8,691 nt of DNA from an uncultured Lachnobacterium sp. Lineage in GTDB: Bacteria; Bacillota; Clostridia; Lachnospirales; Lachnospiraceae. This document shows positions 1 to 7,200 of this stretch, one piece after another. A program made the position numbers and the translations under genes. Location of the stretch: assembly GCA_900549895.1 (NCBI GenBank), contig URQG01000069.1, positions 1 through 8,691 on the forward strand, read 5' to 3'. Numbering within the stretch: the first letter of the stretch is position 1; every line of letters begins with the position of its first letter. The notes below the pieces were generated by a model. That model saw nothing but the letters and a program-made list of their open reading frames with translations, did no database searches and was not told the origin of the DNA.

Positions 1-2
1 GC

Positions 3-296
3 TGGAAAACCTGTTCAATGGACTCCATGAGAATATTGTTAAAGGATATGAACAGCAAATACGTGTATCCGAACGTGTTTATGAGCATTGATGATACAAA
101 CAAAGTGTCGCAGTACGATACCGATATCAAGAAATATGCGGAGCAGAAGAAAGCGGACTGGATTTTAAATGGCGGAATCGAGAAAGAATGGGATTCTTAT
201 CTTGATAAGATGGAAAAATGCGGTCTGTCGGATTATCTGGCAATCAAACAGAAATATTTTGAACAGTATCAGGCGTCGTTGGCAGAAGAAAAATAG
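3..296 (+). CDS. Sugar ABC transporter substrate-binding protein, C-terminal fragment
   Basis: This is the 3' end of a gene that begins before the window, so only about 97 C-terminal residues are visible. The reading frame is open from base 3 to the TAG at 294-296. The tail carries the pattern SIDDTNKVSQYDTDIKKYAEQ, followed by WILNGGIEKEWDSYLDKMEKCGL and a final charged helix. This resembles, from memory, the C-terminal lobe of family 1 extracellular sugar-binding lipoproteins in Lachnospiraceae. Such proteins sit on the outer face of the membrane and deliver oligosaccharides to a permease pair. The GH32 enzyme starts 10 nt downstream, which suggests sucrose or fructo-oligosaccharide as the ligand; that is inference from context. 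The lipoprotein signal and N-terminal lobe are outside the window. An alternative is a binding protein for another sugar. Confidence 0.72.
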   Translation, partial: WKTCSMDSMRILLKDMNSKYVYPNVFMSIDDTNKVSQYDTDIKKYAEQKKADWILNGGIEKEWDSYLDKMEKCGLSDYLAIKQKYFEQYQASLAEEK

Positions 297-306
297 GAGA
301 AAATGT

Positions 307-1779
307 ATGAGCGAAATGTTAGAAAAAGCAAGAAATTATGAGGCAGGGAAGCTTGCCGGAACTAATCCGGCTACGAGGCCTTTGTTTCACATAGCCGCAC
401 CGGCAGGCTGGATCAATGATCCAAACGGATTTTCTGTATACGATGGAAGGATTCATTTGTTTTATCAGTATAATCCGTATGCCAGAGAGTGGGGACCGAT
501 GCATTGGGGGCACAGTGTGTCAACGGATATGATTCATTGGGAGCAGCTTCCGGCGGCGCTTGCACCGGATCAGGAGTATGATAAGATCGGCTGCTTTTCC
601 GGCAGCGCGATCGAGGCGGACGGAAAGCATGTACTTGTTTATACCGGTGTGACGAAAGTCAAGCTGGAAGACAAAAGCGAGCAGGAGAGACAGAATCAGT
701 GCATCGCATTCGGCGACGGAAAGGACTATGTGAAATATGAAAAAAATCCGGTTGTGACCGGTGACATGCTTCCGGAGAACTGCAGCCGCATTGATTTCCG
801 TGATCCGAAGATCTGGAAAGAAAATGATACCTATTATCTGATTGTTGGAAGTAAGGATAATCAGCAGATCGGACAGGTGGTACTCTGTTCCAGCAAGGAT
901 TTAAAGGAATGGAAATTCGAGACGATTCTTGCCTCAAATGAAACCGGTAAGATCGGTACCATGTGGGAATGTCCGGACTTCTTCCCACTTGGAGATAAAC
1001 GAGTGTTGATCTGTTCCCCACAGAATATGAAGGCAGAAAAGTATGAATTTCATAATGGACATAATTCGGTTTACTTCGCCGGTGATTATGATTCGGAGAC
1101 ACACAGCTTTGTCAAAGAAGAGCCACATCCACTGGATTACGGAATGGATTTCTATGCGCCACAGACAACAGAACTTCCGGATGGCAGACGCATTATGATC
1201 GCATGGATGAAATCGTGGGATGCATGTGTGATCCCTGACTCACAGGATTGGCAGGGAATGATGACACTTCCTCGTGAATTGGAATTGAAGGGCGGACGGA
1301 TCTGGCAGAAACCGGTGCGCGAGATTGAAACATATCATAAGAATTTTTGTAAATACGAAAAAGCAGAAATTGATGGAGAGACAACACTTGCCGGTGTGGA
1401 AGGGCGCACAATCGATTTGACCGTTACCTTGGAAAACGGGGATTTTACCACTTTTTCCATGAAACTGGCAGCAAATGATGAATACGAAACAAACTTTACT
1501 TACCATAAGGAATGTGGAATGCTGGAGATTGACCGCACTTATTGCGGAGTGACCAAAGACATTGTCTGTGTGCGTAAGATTAAGATCAGTGATCCGGATG
1601 GCCTTAAGACAATGCGTTTTATTCTGGATCGTCAGTCCATTGAACTTTTTATCAATGATGGTCAGCAGGTTGCAACAACCGCGATCTGCACGCCGCAGGA
1701 AGCAAAAGGCATTTCCTTCTTTAGTGACAGAAAAATGTGGATCAATGTTGAAAAATACGATATTGTGAAGCCGGCATAG
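307..1779 (+). CDS. Glycoside hydrolase family 32 beta-fructosidase (sucrose / fructo-oligosaccharide hydrolase)
   Basis: The 490-residue protein hydrolyses terminal beta-fructosyl bonds in sucrose or short fructans. All three GH32 signatures are present: WINDPNG at residues 35-41 (nucleophile Asp38), RDP at 165-167 (transition-state stabiliser Asp166) and EC at 221-222 (acid/base Glu221). The five-bladed propeller covers roughly residues 25-320. The C-terminal beta-sandwich ends with the typical DRQSIELFINDG segment at 441-452. There is no signal peptide or membrane segment, so the enzyme is cytoplasmic and acts on imported sugar. I chose ATG 307 because AGGAG at 295-299 is well spaced. The ATG at 303 is out of frame, and a longer frame starting at 169 would overlap the upstream gene without support. 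The ABC binding protein upstream favours an unphosphorylated substrate, hence beta-fructofuranosidase. ScrB-type sucrose-6-phosphate hydrolase is the main alternative, since sequence alone does not separate them. Confidence 0.93.
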   Translation: MSEMLEKARNYEAGKLAGTNPATRPLFHIAAPAGWINDPNGFSVYDGRIHLFYQYNPYAREWGPMHWGHSVSTDMIHWEQLPAALAPDQEYDKIGCFSGSAIEADGKHVLVYTGVTKVKLEDKSEQERQNQCIAFGDGKDYVKYEKNPVVTGDMLPENCSRIDFRDPKIWKENDTYYLIVGSKDNQQIGQVVLCSSKDLKEWKFETILASNETGKIGTMWECPDFFPLGDKRVLICSPQNMKAEKYEFHNGHNSVYFAGDYDSETHSFVKEEPHPLDYGMDFYAPQTTELPDGRRIMIAWMKSWDACVIPDSQDWQGMMTLPRELELKGGRIWQKPVREIETYHKNFCKYEKAEIDGETTLAGVEGRTIDLTVTLENGDFTTFSMKLAANDEYETNFTYHKECGMLEIDRTYCGVTKDIVCVRKIKISDPDGLKTMRFILDRQSIELFINDGQQVATTAICTPQEAKGISFFSDRKMWINVEKYDIVKPA

Positions 1780-1838
1780 ATTGTTTCCAGGAGATATATT
1801 ACAAGGTAAGGGTAAAAGAAGAGCAGGAGGAAAAGAGA

Positions 1839-2163
1839 ATGGATTAAAGCGCGGTATGATATTCCGTTGATTTTGGTATCTATGGGCAAGGATGGAAGCC
1901 GGGCTTATTATGAGAATAAGATGGTGGAAGTAAAGCCTTTTATCCAAAAGAATACCATTGAGACTACCGGTGCCGGAGATACCTTCTGTGCCTGTGTGCT
2001 GCACTATGTGTTGGAGCATGGTTTGAATCAGCTGACGGAATCTGAGTTAGAAGAGATGCTTACGTATGCAAATGTGGCAGCATCCATTATTACAACGAGA
2101 AAAGGTGCATTGCGTGTGATGCCGCAGCCGGAAGAAATCAAAGAATTGATTACGTGTTTCTAA
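1839..2163 (+). pseudogene. Fructokinase (PfkB family) remnant with internal deletion
   Basis: The surviving part encodes about 107 residues of the C-terminal end of a PfkB/ribokinase-family fructokinase. It runs from IKARYDIPLILVSMGKDGS through TTGAGDTFCACV to a normal TAA at 2161-2163. The GAGD anion-hole and catalytic-Asp motif is at 1969-1980. Full-length members are about 320 residues, so roughly the first two thirds is missing. A perfect AGGAGG (1825-1830) sits 8 nt before an ATG at 1839, but that ATG reads Met-Asp-stop. The simplest reading is that the original start was fused out of frame to codon ~215 by an internal deletion. TTG 1867 or ATG 1882 could start a short peptide, but it would lack the sugar-binding N-terminal domain and should be inactive. 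The gene would have phosphorylated the fructose released by the upstream GH32 enzyme. An assembly error is the alternative explanation. Confidence 0.82.
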
Positions 2164-2186
2164 AAACCAATCTTAGTAATTAAATT

Positions 2187-2224
2187 AAGCTGTGCTTTAA
2201 CGATTTTTTATTAAAGCACAGCTT
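2187..2224. terminator. Bidirectional intrinsic terminator between convergent genes
   Basis: A perfect 14-bp stem pairs AAGCTGTGCTTTAA (2187-2200) with TTAAAGCACAGCTT (2211-2224) around a 10-nt loop. On the + strand it is followed by TTGTTC after the TTTT that closes the stem. On the - strand an AT-rich stretch follows. It lies 23 nt after the fructokinase remnant's stop and 5 nt after the - strand gene's stop, so it can end transcription from both sides. Confidence 0.88.
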
Positions 2225-2229
2225 TTGTT

Positions 2230-2787
2230 CTACATCAGATCGTGATCATACACGGCGCGCTCGCCGCCGATAAATTTCAGTCTTGTGCGGGCACATACCA
2301 CATGTGCATTTCCAATCTGTTTTGTCTCGATACGGGTCGGTACGGCAACATCGCGCAGATGCATACCGATCAGCGTATCGCCGATATCCATTCCGGCACC
2401 GGCCTTAATATGCTCGACGGCAGCCGGTTTCTTGAACGTCTTGTAGGCTGCAGTGGCGAAAGAACCGCCGGCTTTCGGCTGCGGTACGACATTGACTTTC
2501 GGATAGCCGAATTTTTCGGCAGCTTCCGCCTCAAGGATCAGTGCACGGTTTAAGTGTTCGCAGCACTGTGCTGCCAGATACACGCCGTACTCCAGTGTGG
2601 CCTGATAGATTCCGGCAAATACCATATCCGCAAGTTCCGGTTTCGAATGGGTTCCGATCGTTTCGCCGCATACTTCACTGGTGGAGCAGCCGACGACAAA
2701 GAGATCGCCTTTTTCCAGTTTTGCTTTTTCCAATATTTCTTTTGTGGCAGTATATGCCTCATCTTTTATTTTTGTCATGTTTTCCAT
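2230..2787 (-). CDS. ywlG: UPF0340 (TIGR01440 / YwlG) family protein
   Basis: The 185-residue protein matches the UPF0340 family, whose members in Firmicutes are single-domain, soluble and about 180-190 residues long. Hallmarks from the N-terminus are GCSTSEV at 33-39, QCCEHLNRAL at 74-83, PKAGGS at 104-109, a HIKAGAGMDIGDTLIGMHL block at 126-144 and GGERA at 174-178. The conserved Cys, Glu and His residues hint at a metal or nucleotide site, but no biochemical function is established as far as I know. No signal peptide or membrane helix is seen. The start at 2787 is supported by GGAGG about 10 nt upstream on the - strand; Met4 is too far from it. The gene stands alone, is divergent from add, and ends at a terminator shared with the sugar operon. 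Confidence 0.92.
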   Translation of the reverse strand: MENMTKIKDEAYTATKEILEKAKLEKGDLFVVGCSTSEVCGETIGTHSKPELADMVFAGIYQATLEYGVYLAAQCCEHLNRALILEAEAAEKFGYPKVNVVPQPKAGGSFATAAYKTFKKPAAVEHIKAGAGMDIGDTLIGMHLRDVAVPTRIETKQIGNAHVVCARTRLKFIGGERAVYDHDLM

Positions 2788-2852
2788 TGTATTGTAACCT
2801 CCAATCGATTCTGCAATTGAGTCAAGTTTTCAATTCATTTTGTTCAAACAAT

Positions 2853-2880
2853 AGTATAGCCCAATAGGGATAAAAAGCAA
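2853..2880 (-). promoter_or_regulatory. Sigma-A type promoter for the UPF0340 gene
   Basis: Read on the - strand, TTGCTT (2880-2875) and TATACT (2858-2853) are separated by 16 bp. The predicted start near 2846 would give a leader of about 60 nt before the ribosome binding site and ATG at 2787. The -10 differs from consensus at one position; the -35 is weaker. Confidence 0.6.
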
Positions 2881-2893
2881 GGTTTGTGTGAAA

Positions 2894-2923
2894 TTGCTTT
2901 CAAATTACTTTCGATGAAAGCAA
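2894..2923. repeat. Three-box operator-like repeat between divergent promoters
   Basis: Three 8-bp boxes are spaced by exactly 3 nt: TTGCTTTC (2894-2901), TTACTTTC (2905-2912) and, inverted, GAAAGCAA (2916-2923). Boxes 1 and 2 are direct repeats differing at one base. Boxes 1 and 3 form a perfect 8-bp inverted repeat. The cluster lies just upstream of the -35 elements of both divergent promoters, where an activator or repressor would bind. I do not recognise the regulator. Confidence 0.5.
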
Positions 2924-2928
2924 AGTTG

Positions 2929-2957
2929 TTGTAGGGAATTTCAATATGCGATATAAT
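2929..2957 (+). promoter_or_regulatory. Promoter for adenosine deaminase gene
   Basis: TTGTAG (2929-2934) and a perfect TATAAT (2952-2957) are separated by 17 bp. The predicted start near 2964 gives a leader of about 85 nt. The -35 matches only the first three consensus bases, which fits a promoter helped by the adjacent box cluster at 2894-2923. Confidence 0.6.
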
Positions 2958-3048
2958 TTGATGGGAATGTAGAAGGATATATTGATCTATTCTATGAGTT
3001 TGAGAATATCGTAAAAAAGTTGAAACCGGAAAATGGAGAGACAATACT

Positions 3049-4050
3049 ATGATGAATCGTTTTATCGCATACAATATGCCAAAGATTGAGCTTCACTGTC
3101 ATTTGGACGGTTCGATGAGCGTGGAACTGACGAAGAAGCTGCTTTCCGATATGGGCGAAGAATATACAAAAGAAGAATTGCAGGAGGCGCTGACGGCGCC
3201 GATGGATTGTCCGTCTCTTGCGGATTATCTGAAGCGGTTTGATCTGCCGCTTCGCTGCCTGCAGACGAAGGAAGGGCTTTTCGCGGCGGCGGAGGAACTT
3301 GCGCTGCGTGCGGCCAAGGAGCAGGTAAAGTATCTGGAAGTACGGTTTGCACCGTCCTTTTCGACGCAGCAGGGACTGAAAATCACAGAGATCATAGAGA
3401 GTGTGAATGAAGGCTTGAAATCCGCCGAGACCAAACGCGATATCCATACGGGAATCCTGGTGTGCGCGATGCGAAATCTTGACCGGGAGACCAATCTTTC
3501 GATGCTCAAAGATGCAAGAGAACTGTTAGGAGCCGGTGTTGTGGGATGTGATCTGGCGGGAGATGAGAAAGCGTATCCGACCTCCGAATTCCATGAACTG
3601 TTTGAGTGGGCGAGAAAGAATGAGATGCCTTTTACCATCCATTCGGGAGAATGCGGCAGCGCACTCAACATTCAGACAGCGATCGAGTACGGAGCAAGAA
3701 GAATCGGACACGGTATTGCGATGAAGGACGATCCGGAGCTGATGAAGCTTTGTGCGGACAAGAAGATCGGTGTGGAGCTCTGCCCGACGAGCAATTTACA
3801 GACGAAAGCAATCGCTTCGATCGAAGAATATCCGTTTACGAAGTTTTACGAAGCGGGAATTCCGATGTCGATCAATACGGACAACCGCACGGTGAGCGAT
3901 ACGACGTGTACGGATGAATATATGCTCCTGACGGAAGCCGGAATGTTTAAGGAGGCGATGTGTCAGAAAATCTATATGGCATCGCTCGCCACGAGTTTTG
4001 CGGATGATTCCGTAAAACAGGAAGTGTTCAGCAGATGGCCGCTGATGTAA
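3049..4050 (+). CDS. add: Adenosine deaminase
   Basis: The 333-residue cytoplasmic enzyme converts adenosine or deoxyadenosine to inosine or deoxyinosine in purine salvage. The amidohydrolase TIM-barrel signatures are all present: KIELHCHLDGS with metal ligands His16 and His18, HSGE with ligand His198 and catalytic Glu201, RIGHG with His221, CPTSN, and SINTDNR with metal ligand Asp278. The NTDN-R-TVS context favours adenosine deaminase over bacterial adenine deaminase, which usually has NSDDP there. Length is typical. GGAGAG at 3035-3040 lies 8 nt before ATG 3049; ATG 3052 is a possible alternative. The gene appears monocistronic, with its own promoter upstream. No hairpin terminator is visible before the lepA promoter, so some read-through into lepA is possible. 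Confidence 0.95.
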   Translation: MMNRFIAYNMPKIELHCHLDGSMSVELTKKLLSDMGEEYTKEELQEALTAPMDCPSLADYLKRFDLPLRCLQTKEGLFAAAEELALRAAKEQVKYLEVRFAPSFSTQQGLKITEIIESVNEGLKSAETKRDIHTGILVCAMRNLDRETNLSMLKDARELLGAGVVGCDLAGDEKAYPTSEFHELFEWARKNEMPFTIHSGECGSALNIQTAIEYGARRIGHGIAMKDDPELMKLCADKKIGVELCPTSNLQTKAIASIEEYPFTKFYEAGIPMSINTDNRTVSDTTCTDEYMLLTEAGMFKEAMCQKIYMASLATSFADDSVKQEVFSRWPLM

Positions 4051-4059
4051 TAATTTTAG

Positions 4060-4088
4060 TTTACATAATTCTCAATTTTCCGTATAAT
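4060..4088 (+). promoter_or_regulatory. Strong promoter for the lepA-hemW-degV operon
   Basis: TTTACA (4060-4065) and a perfect TATAAT (4083-4088) are separated by the ideal 17 bp. The predicted start is near 4095, giving a leader of about 45 nt. That leader contains AGGAGG at 4129-4134, 6 nt before the lepA ATG. Confidence 0.8.
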
Positions 4089-4140
4089 AAAGGATTGTGA
4101 AGAACGAAAATAATAACCGCCATATGGCAGGAGGAACGAT

Positions 4141-5952
4141 ATGTCAATCGATCAGAGCAAAATTCGTAATTTTTGCATTATTGCCCATATCGATCATGGC
4201 AAGTCAACACTTGCAGATCGTATTATTGAAAAGACTGGTACACTGACCAGCCGCGAGATGCAGGCGCAGGTACTTGATAACATGGATTTGGAGAGAGAGC
4301 GTGGAATCACGATCAAATCCCAGGCCGTTCGCATTATTTACAGTGCGAAGGATGGAAATGAATATATTTTTAACCTTATTGATACACCGGGACATGTGGA
4401 TTTCAATTATGAAGTGTCGCGAAGTCTTGCGGCGTGTGACGGCGCGATTCTTGTCGTGGATGCGGCACAGGGCGTGGAGGCACAGACACTTGCCAATGTT
4501 TATCTGGCACTCGATCACGATTTGGATGTGATGCCGGTCATCAACAAGATCGATCTGCCGAGTGCAAGACCGGACGAGGTCATTCAGGAAATCGAAGATG
4601 TGATCGGAATTGAGGCGCAGGATGCACCGCGCATTTCTGCCAAGACCGGACTGAATATCGAGGATGTGCTGGAACAGATCGTGACGAAGATTCCGGCTCC
4701 GACCGGCGATCCGAAGGCTCCGCTGAAAGCACTGATCTTCGATGCAATCTATGATCCCTACAAAGGAGTGATCATTTTCTGCCGTATCAAGGAAGGCACG
4801 GTAAAAGTCGGAACGAAGATTAAGATGATGGCGACCGGAGCGGAGGATCTGGTAACAGAGGTTGGCTACTTTGGTGCGGGACAGTTTATTCCCTGTGATG
4901 AACTTCCTGCGGGAATGGTGGGCTATATTGCTGCCAGCATCAAGAATGTGCGGGATACCCGTGTCGGTGATACGGTGACGGACAGTGAGCGTCCTTGCGA
5001 CGAGGCACTTCCGGGATACAAGAAAGTCAATCCGATGGTTTACTGTGGATTGTATCCGGCAGATTCGGCGAAGTATCCGGATCTTCGTGATGCGCTCGAA
5101 AAGCTGCAGGTCAACGATGCATCGCTGCAGTTTGAGCCGGAGACATCACTGGCACTTGGATTTGGCTTCCGATGCGGATTCTTAGGCCTTTTGCATCTGG
5201 AGATCATTCAGGAGAGACTGGAGAGAGAGTTTAACCTTGATCTTGTCACCACAGCACCGAGCGTTATCTACAAGGTGCATAAGACGGATGGCGAGGTGAT
5301 TGATCTGACGAACCCATCCAATCTGCCGGATCCGTCGGAAATCGAATATATGGAGGAACCGTATGTCTCTGCTGAGATTATGGTGACGAGCGAGTATGTT
5401 GGCGCGATCATGAAGCTTTGTCAGGAAAGACGTGGTATCTATCTGAGTATGGATTACATTGAGGCAACGCGTGCGGTTATCAAGTATGATCTGCCGCTCA
5501 ACGAGATCATCTACGATTTCTTTGATGCGCTCAAGTCGCGTTCAAGGGGTTACGCTTCGTTTGATTATGAGATGAAAGGTTATCAGCGTTCCGAGCTTGT
5601 GAAGCTGGATATCCTGATCAACCGGGAGATGGTTGATGCGTTATCCTTTATCGTGTTCAAGGAGAGTGCTTACGACAGAGGCCGCAGAATGTGCGAGCGT
5701 CTGAAGGAGGAAATTCCGAGACACCTGTTTGAGATTCCGATTCAGGCTGCTGTGGGCGGTAAGATTATCGCAAGAGAGACGGTGAAGGCGATGCGTAAGG
5801 ATGTGCTTGCCAAGTGTTACGGCGGCGATATTTCGCGTAAGAAGAAACTTCTTGAGAAGCAGAAGGAAGGAAAGAAGCGTATGCGCCAGATCGGTACGGT
5901 AGAGGTGCCGCAGGAAGCGTTCATGAGTGTCTTAAAGCTGGATGAGGATTAA
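4141..5952 (+). CDS. lepA: Translation elongation factor 4 (LepA), back-translocating GTPase
   Basis: The 603-residue protein has the full LepA length. It binds the ribosome and remodels it using GTP. The GTPase motifs are intact: P-loop AHIDHGKST at residues 15-23, switch I RGIT at 54-57, DTPGH at 81-85, NKID at 135-138 and SAKTG at 166-170. EF-G-like domains II, III and V follow. The LepA-specific C-terminal domain replaces EF-G domain IV and carries CYGGDISRKKK at 559-569 and the basic KEGKKRMRQIG segment that contacts tRNA. The start is fixed by AGGAGG 6 nt upstream. It is the first gene of the operon, and the hemW ATG follows its TAA with no gap. I see nothing unusual in the sequence. 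Confidence 0.97.
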   Translation: MSIDQSKIRNFCIIAHIDHGKSTLADRIIEKTGTLTSREMQAQVLDNMDLERERGITIKSQAVRIIYSAKDGNEYIFNLIDTPGHVDFNYEVSRSLAACDGAILVVDAAQGVEAQTLANVYLALDHDLDVMPVINKIDLPSARPDEVIQEIEDVIGIEAQDAPRISAKTGLNIEDVLEQIVTKIPAPTGDPKAPLKALIFDAIYDPYKGVIIFCRIKEGTVKVGTKIKMMATGAEDLVTEVGYFGAGQFIPCDELPAGMVGYIAASIKNVRDTRVGDTVTDSERPCDEALPGYKKVNPMVYCGLYPADSAKYPDLRDALEKLQVNDASLQFEPETSLALGFGFRCGFLGLLHLEIIQERLEREFNLDLVTTAPSVIYKVHKTDGEVIDLTNPSNLPDPSEIEYMEEPYVSAEIMVTSEYVGAIMKLCQERRGIYLSMDYIEATRAVIKYDLPLNEIIYDFFDALKSRSRGYASFDYEMKGYQRSELVKLDILINREMVDALSFIVFKESAYDRGRRMCERLKEEIPRHLFEIPIQAAVGGKIIARETVKAMRKDVLAKCYGGDISRKKKLLEKQKEGKKRMRQIGTVEVPQEAFMSVLKLDED

Positions 5953-7191
5953 ATGAGCAATAATAATTTGGAATTATATATACACACGCCTTTTTGTGTG
6001 AAAAAATGTGCATACTGTGATTTCCTATCGTTTCCGGCGGATACAAACACGCAGATTCAATATGTACATGCCCTGTTAAATGAGATCCGTTTCTATGGGG
6101 AGCGGATGGGCGATTATCAGGTTTCAACCATCTATATCGGTGGTGGTACACCGAGCTGGCTGGAGCCGGAACTTCTTGTTGCAATCATGGATCAGGTATA
6201 TAAAAGCTTTCGTGTGCGGGAAGATGCGGAAGTCAGTATCGAATGCAATCCCGGAACGGTTACCACCGCGAAGCTGGAAGCATATCGTCGCGCGGGTATC
6301 AACCGTTTGTCGATCGGCCTGCAGTCTGCAAACAATGAAGAACTGAAAATGCTCGGACGGATCCATACGTACGAACAGTTCTTAAAGACCTATGAGCTTG
6401 CGCGCAATGCGGGATATACAAACATCAACGTGGATCTGATGAGCGGATTGCCGCATCAGAGTGCGGAGTCGTTTGCCGATACGCTTCAGAAGGTGATCCG
6501 CCTGAAGCCGGAGCATATTTCCGCTTACTCGCTGATCATTGAAAAAGGCACGCCTTTTTATGAAAAATACAAGTTTGATATGGTGCGTCAGGAAGCCGGA
6601 ATGAAGACAGAACTGCTTCCGACAGAAGACGATGTATATAAGATGCTGAAACTGACCCAGTTAGTATTGGCAAAGGCCGGGTATGACCGGTATGAGATTT
6701 CCAATTATGCGAAGCCGGGATACGAGTGCCGGCACAATATCGGTTACTGGACGAGAGAAAACTATCTGGGACTCGGACTCGGGGCCGCATCGCTTGTGGA
6801 TAATGTTCGATACAGCAATACGAGAGAATTGGATGAATATACGGCAATCTGTCATGATCTTACGATTTTACCACCGGAAGTGTTTGCGCCGGAAGATGGC
6901 ATGGCAGCGCCGGAACGCAATTGGTTCGGAAGTAATCTTCACACGGAAGCCACTGTTGTCAGCCGCAAGGGACAGATGGAAGAATTTATGTTCCTTGGAC
7001 TGCGTATGACAGACGGAATATCAAGGAATGAATTTGAACATAATTTCGGTATGCCGATCGAGGCTGCCTATGTGCAGGTGCTTCCGGAGTTACAGGCACA
7101 GGGACTGATCGAGAAGCGGGAAGGAAGGATTTACCTGACGGATCGCGGCATGGATGTTGCTAATTATGTGATGGCACAGTTTTTATTATAG
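5953..7191 (+). CDS. hemW: Radical SAM heme chaperone HemW (HemN-like)
   Basis: The 412-residue protein has the radical SAM cluster motif C15-x3-C19-x2-C22 near the N-terminus, followed by Asp-Phe. Phe24 stands where true coproporphyrinogen dehydrogenase HemN has a fourth Cys, which identifies HemW. GGGTP at 63-67 is the SAM-contacting motif. SIGLQS, a DLMSGLPHQ segment and the C-terminal HemN domain (QMEEFMFLGLRM near 341-352) follow. HemW binds heme and hands it to respiratory or other hemoproteins. Family members are usually about 375-390 residues; the extra length here falls in a low-similarity stretch at about 303-336. The gene starts directly after the lepA stop. Its ribosome binding site is probably TGAGGA at 5943-5948 inside lepA, so translation is likely coupled. 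Confidence 0.93.
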   Translation: MSNNNLELYIHTPFCVKKCAYCDFLSFPADTNTQIQYVHALLNEIRFYGERMGDYQVSTIYIGGGTPSWLEPELLVAIMDQVYKSFRVREDAEVSIECNPGTVTTAKLEAYRRAGINRLSIGLQSANNEELKMLGRIHTYEQFLKTYELARNAGYTNINVDLMSGLPHQSAESFADTLQKVIRLKPEHISAYSLIIEKGTPFYEKYKFDMVRQEAGMKTELLPTEDDVYKMLKLTQLVLAKAGYDRYEISNYAKPGYECRHNIGYWTRENYLGLGLGAASLVDNVRYSNTRELDEYTAICHDLTILPPEVFAPEDGMAAPERNWFGSNLHTEATVVSRKGQMEEFMFLGLRMTDGISRNEFEHNFGMPIEAAYVQVLPELQAQGLIEKREGRIYLTDRGMDVANYVMAQFLL

Positions 7192-7200
7192 GGGAAATAC

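Noticed and set aside
169..306. Longer start for the GH32 gene
   Set aside because: It would overlap the binding-protein gene by over 120 nt, gives a basic non-homologous N-terminus, and lacks a suitable ribosome binding site. ATG 307 has AGGAG in place.
1240..2019. Long - strand open frame opposite the GH32 and fructokinase sequences
   Set aside because: It is a shadow of the real + strand genes, with Cys/His-rich unstructured composition and no ribosome binding site or family resemblance.
2994..3014. Leader peptide MSLRIS in the add 5' leader
   Set aside because: There is no well-placed ribosome binding site, attenuator hairpin or run of regulatory codons.
2964..3048. Purine riboswitch in the add leader
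   Set aside because: The leader is only about 85 nt. It has no conserved three-way junction signature and no hairpin that could act as a terminator.
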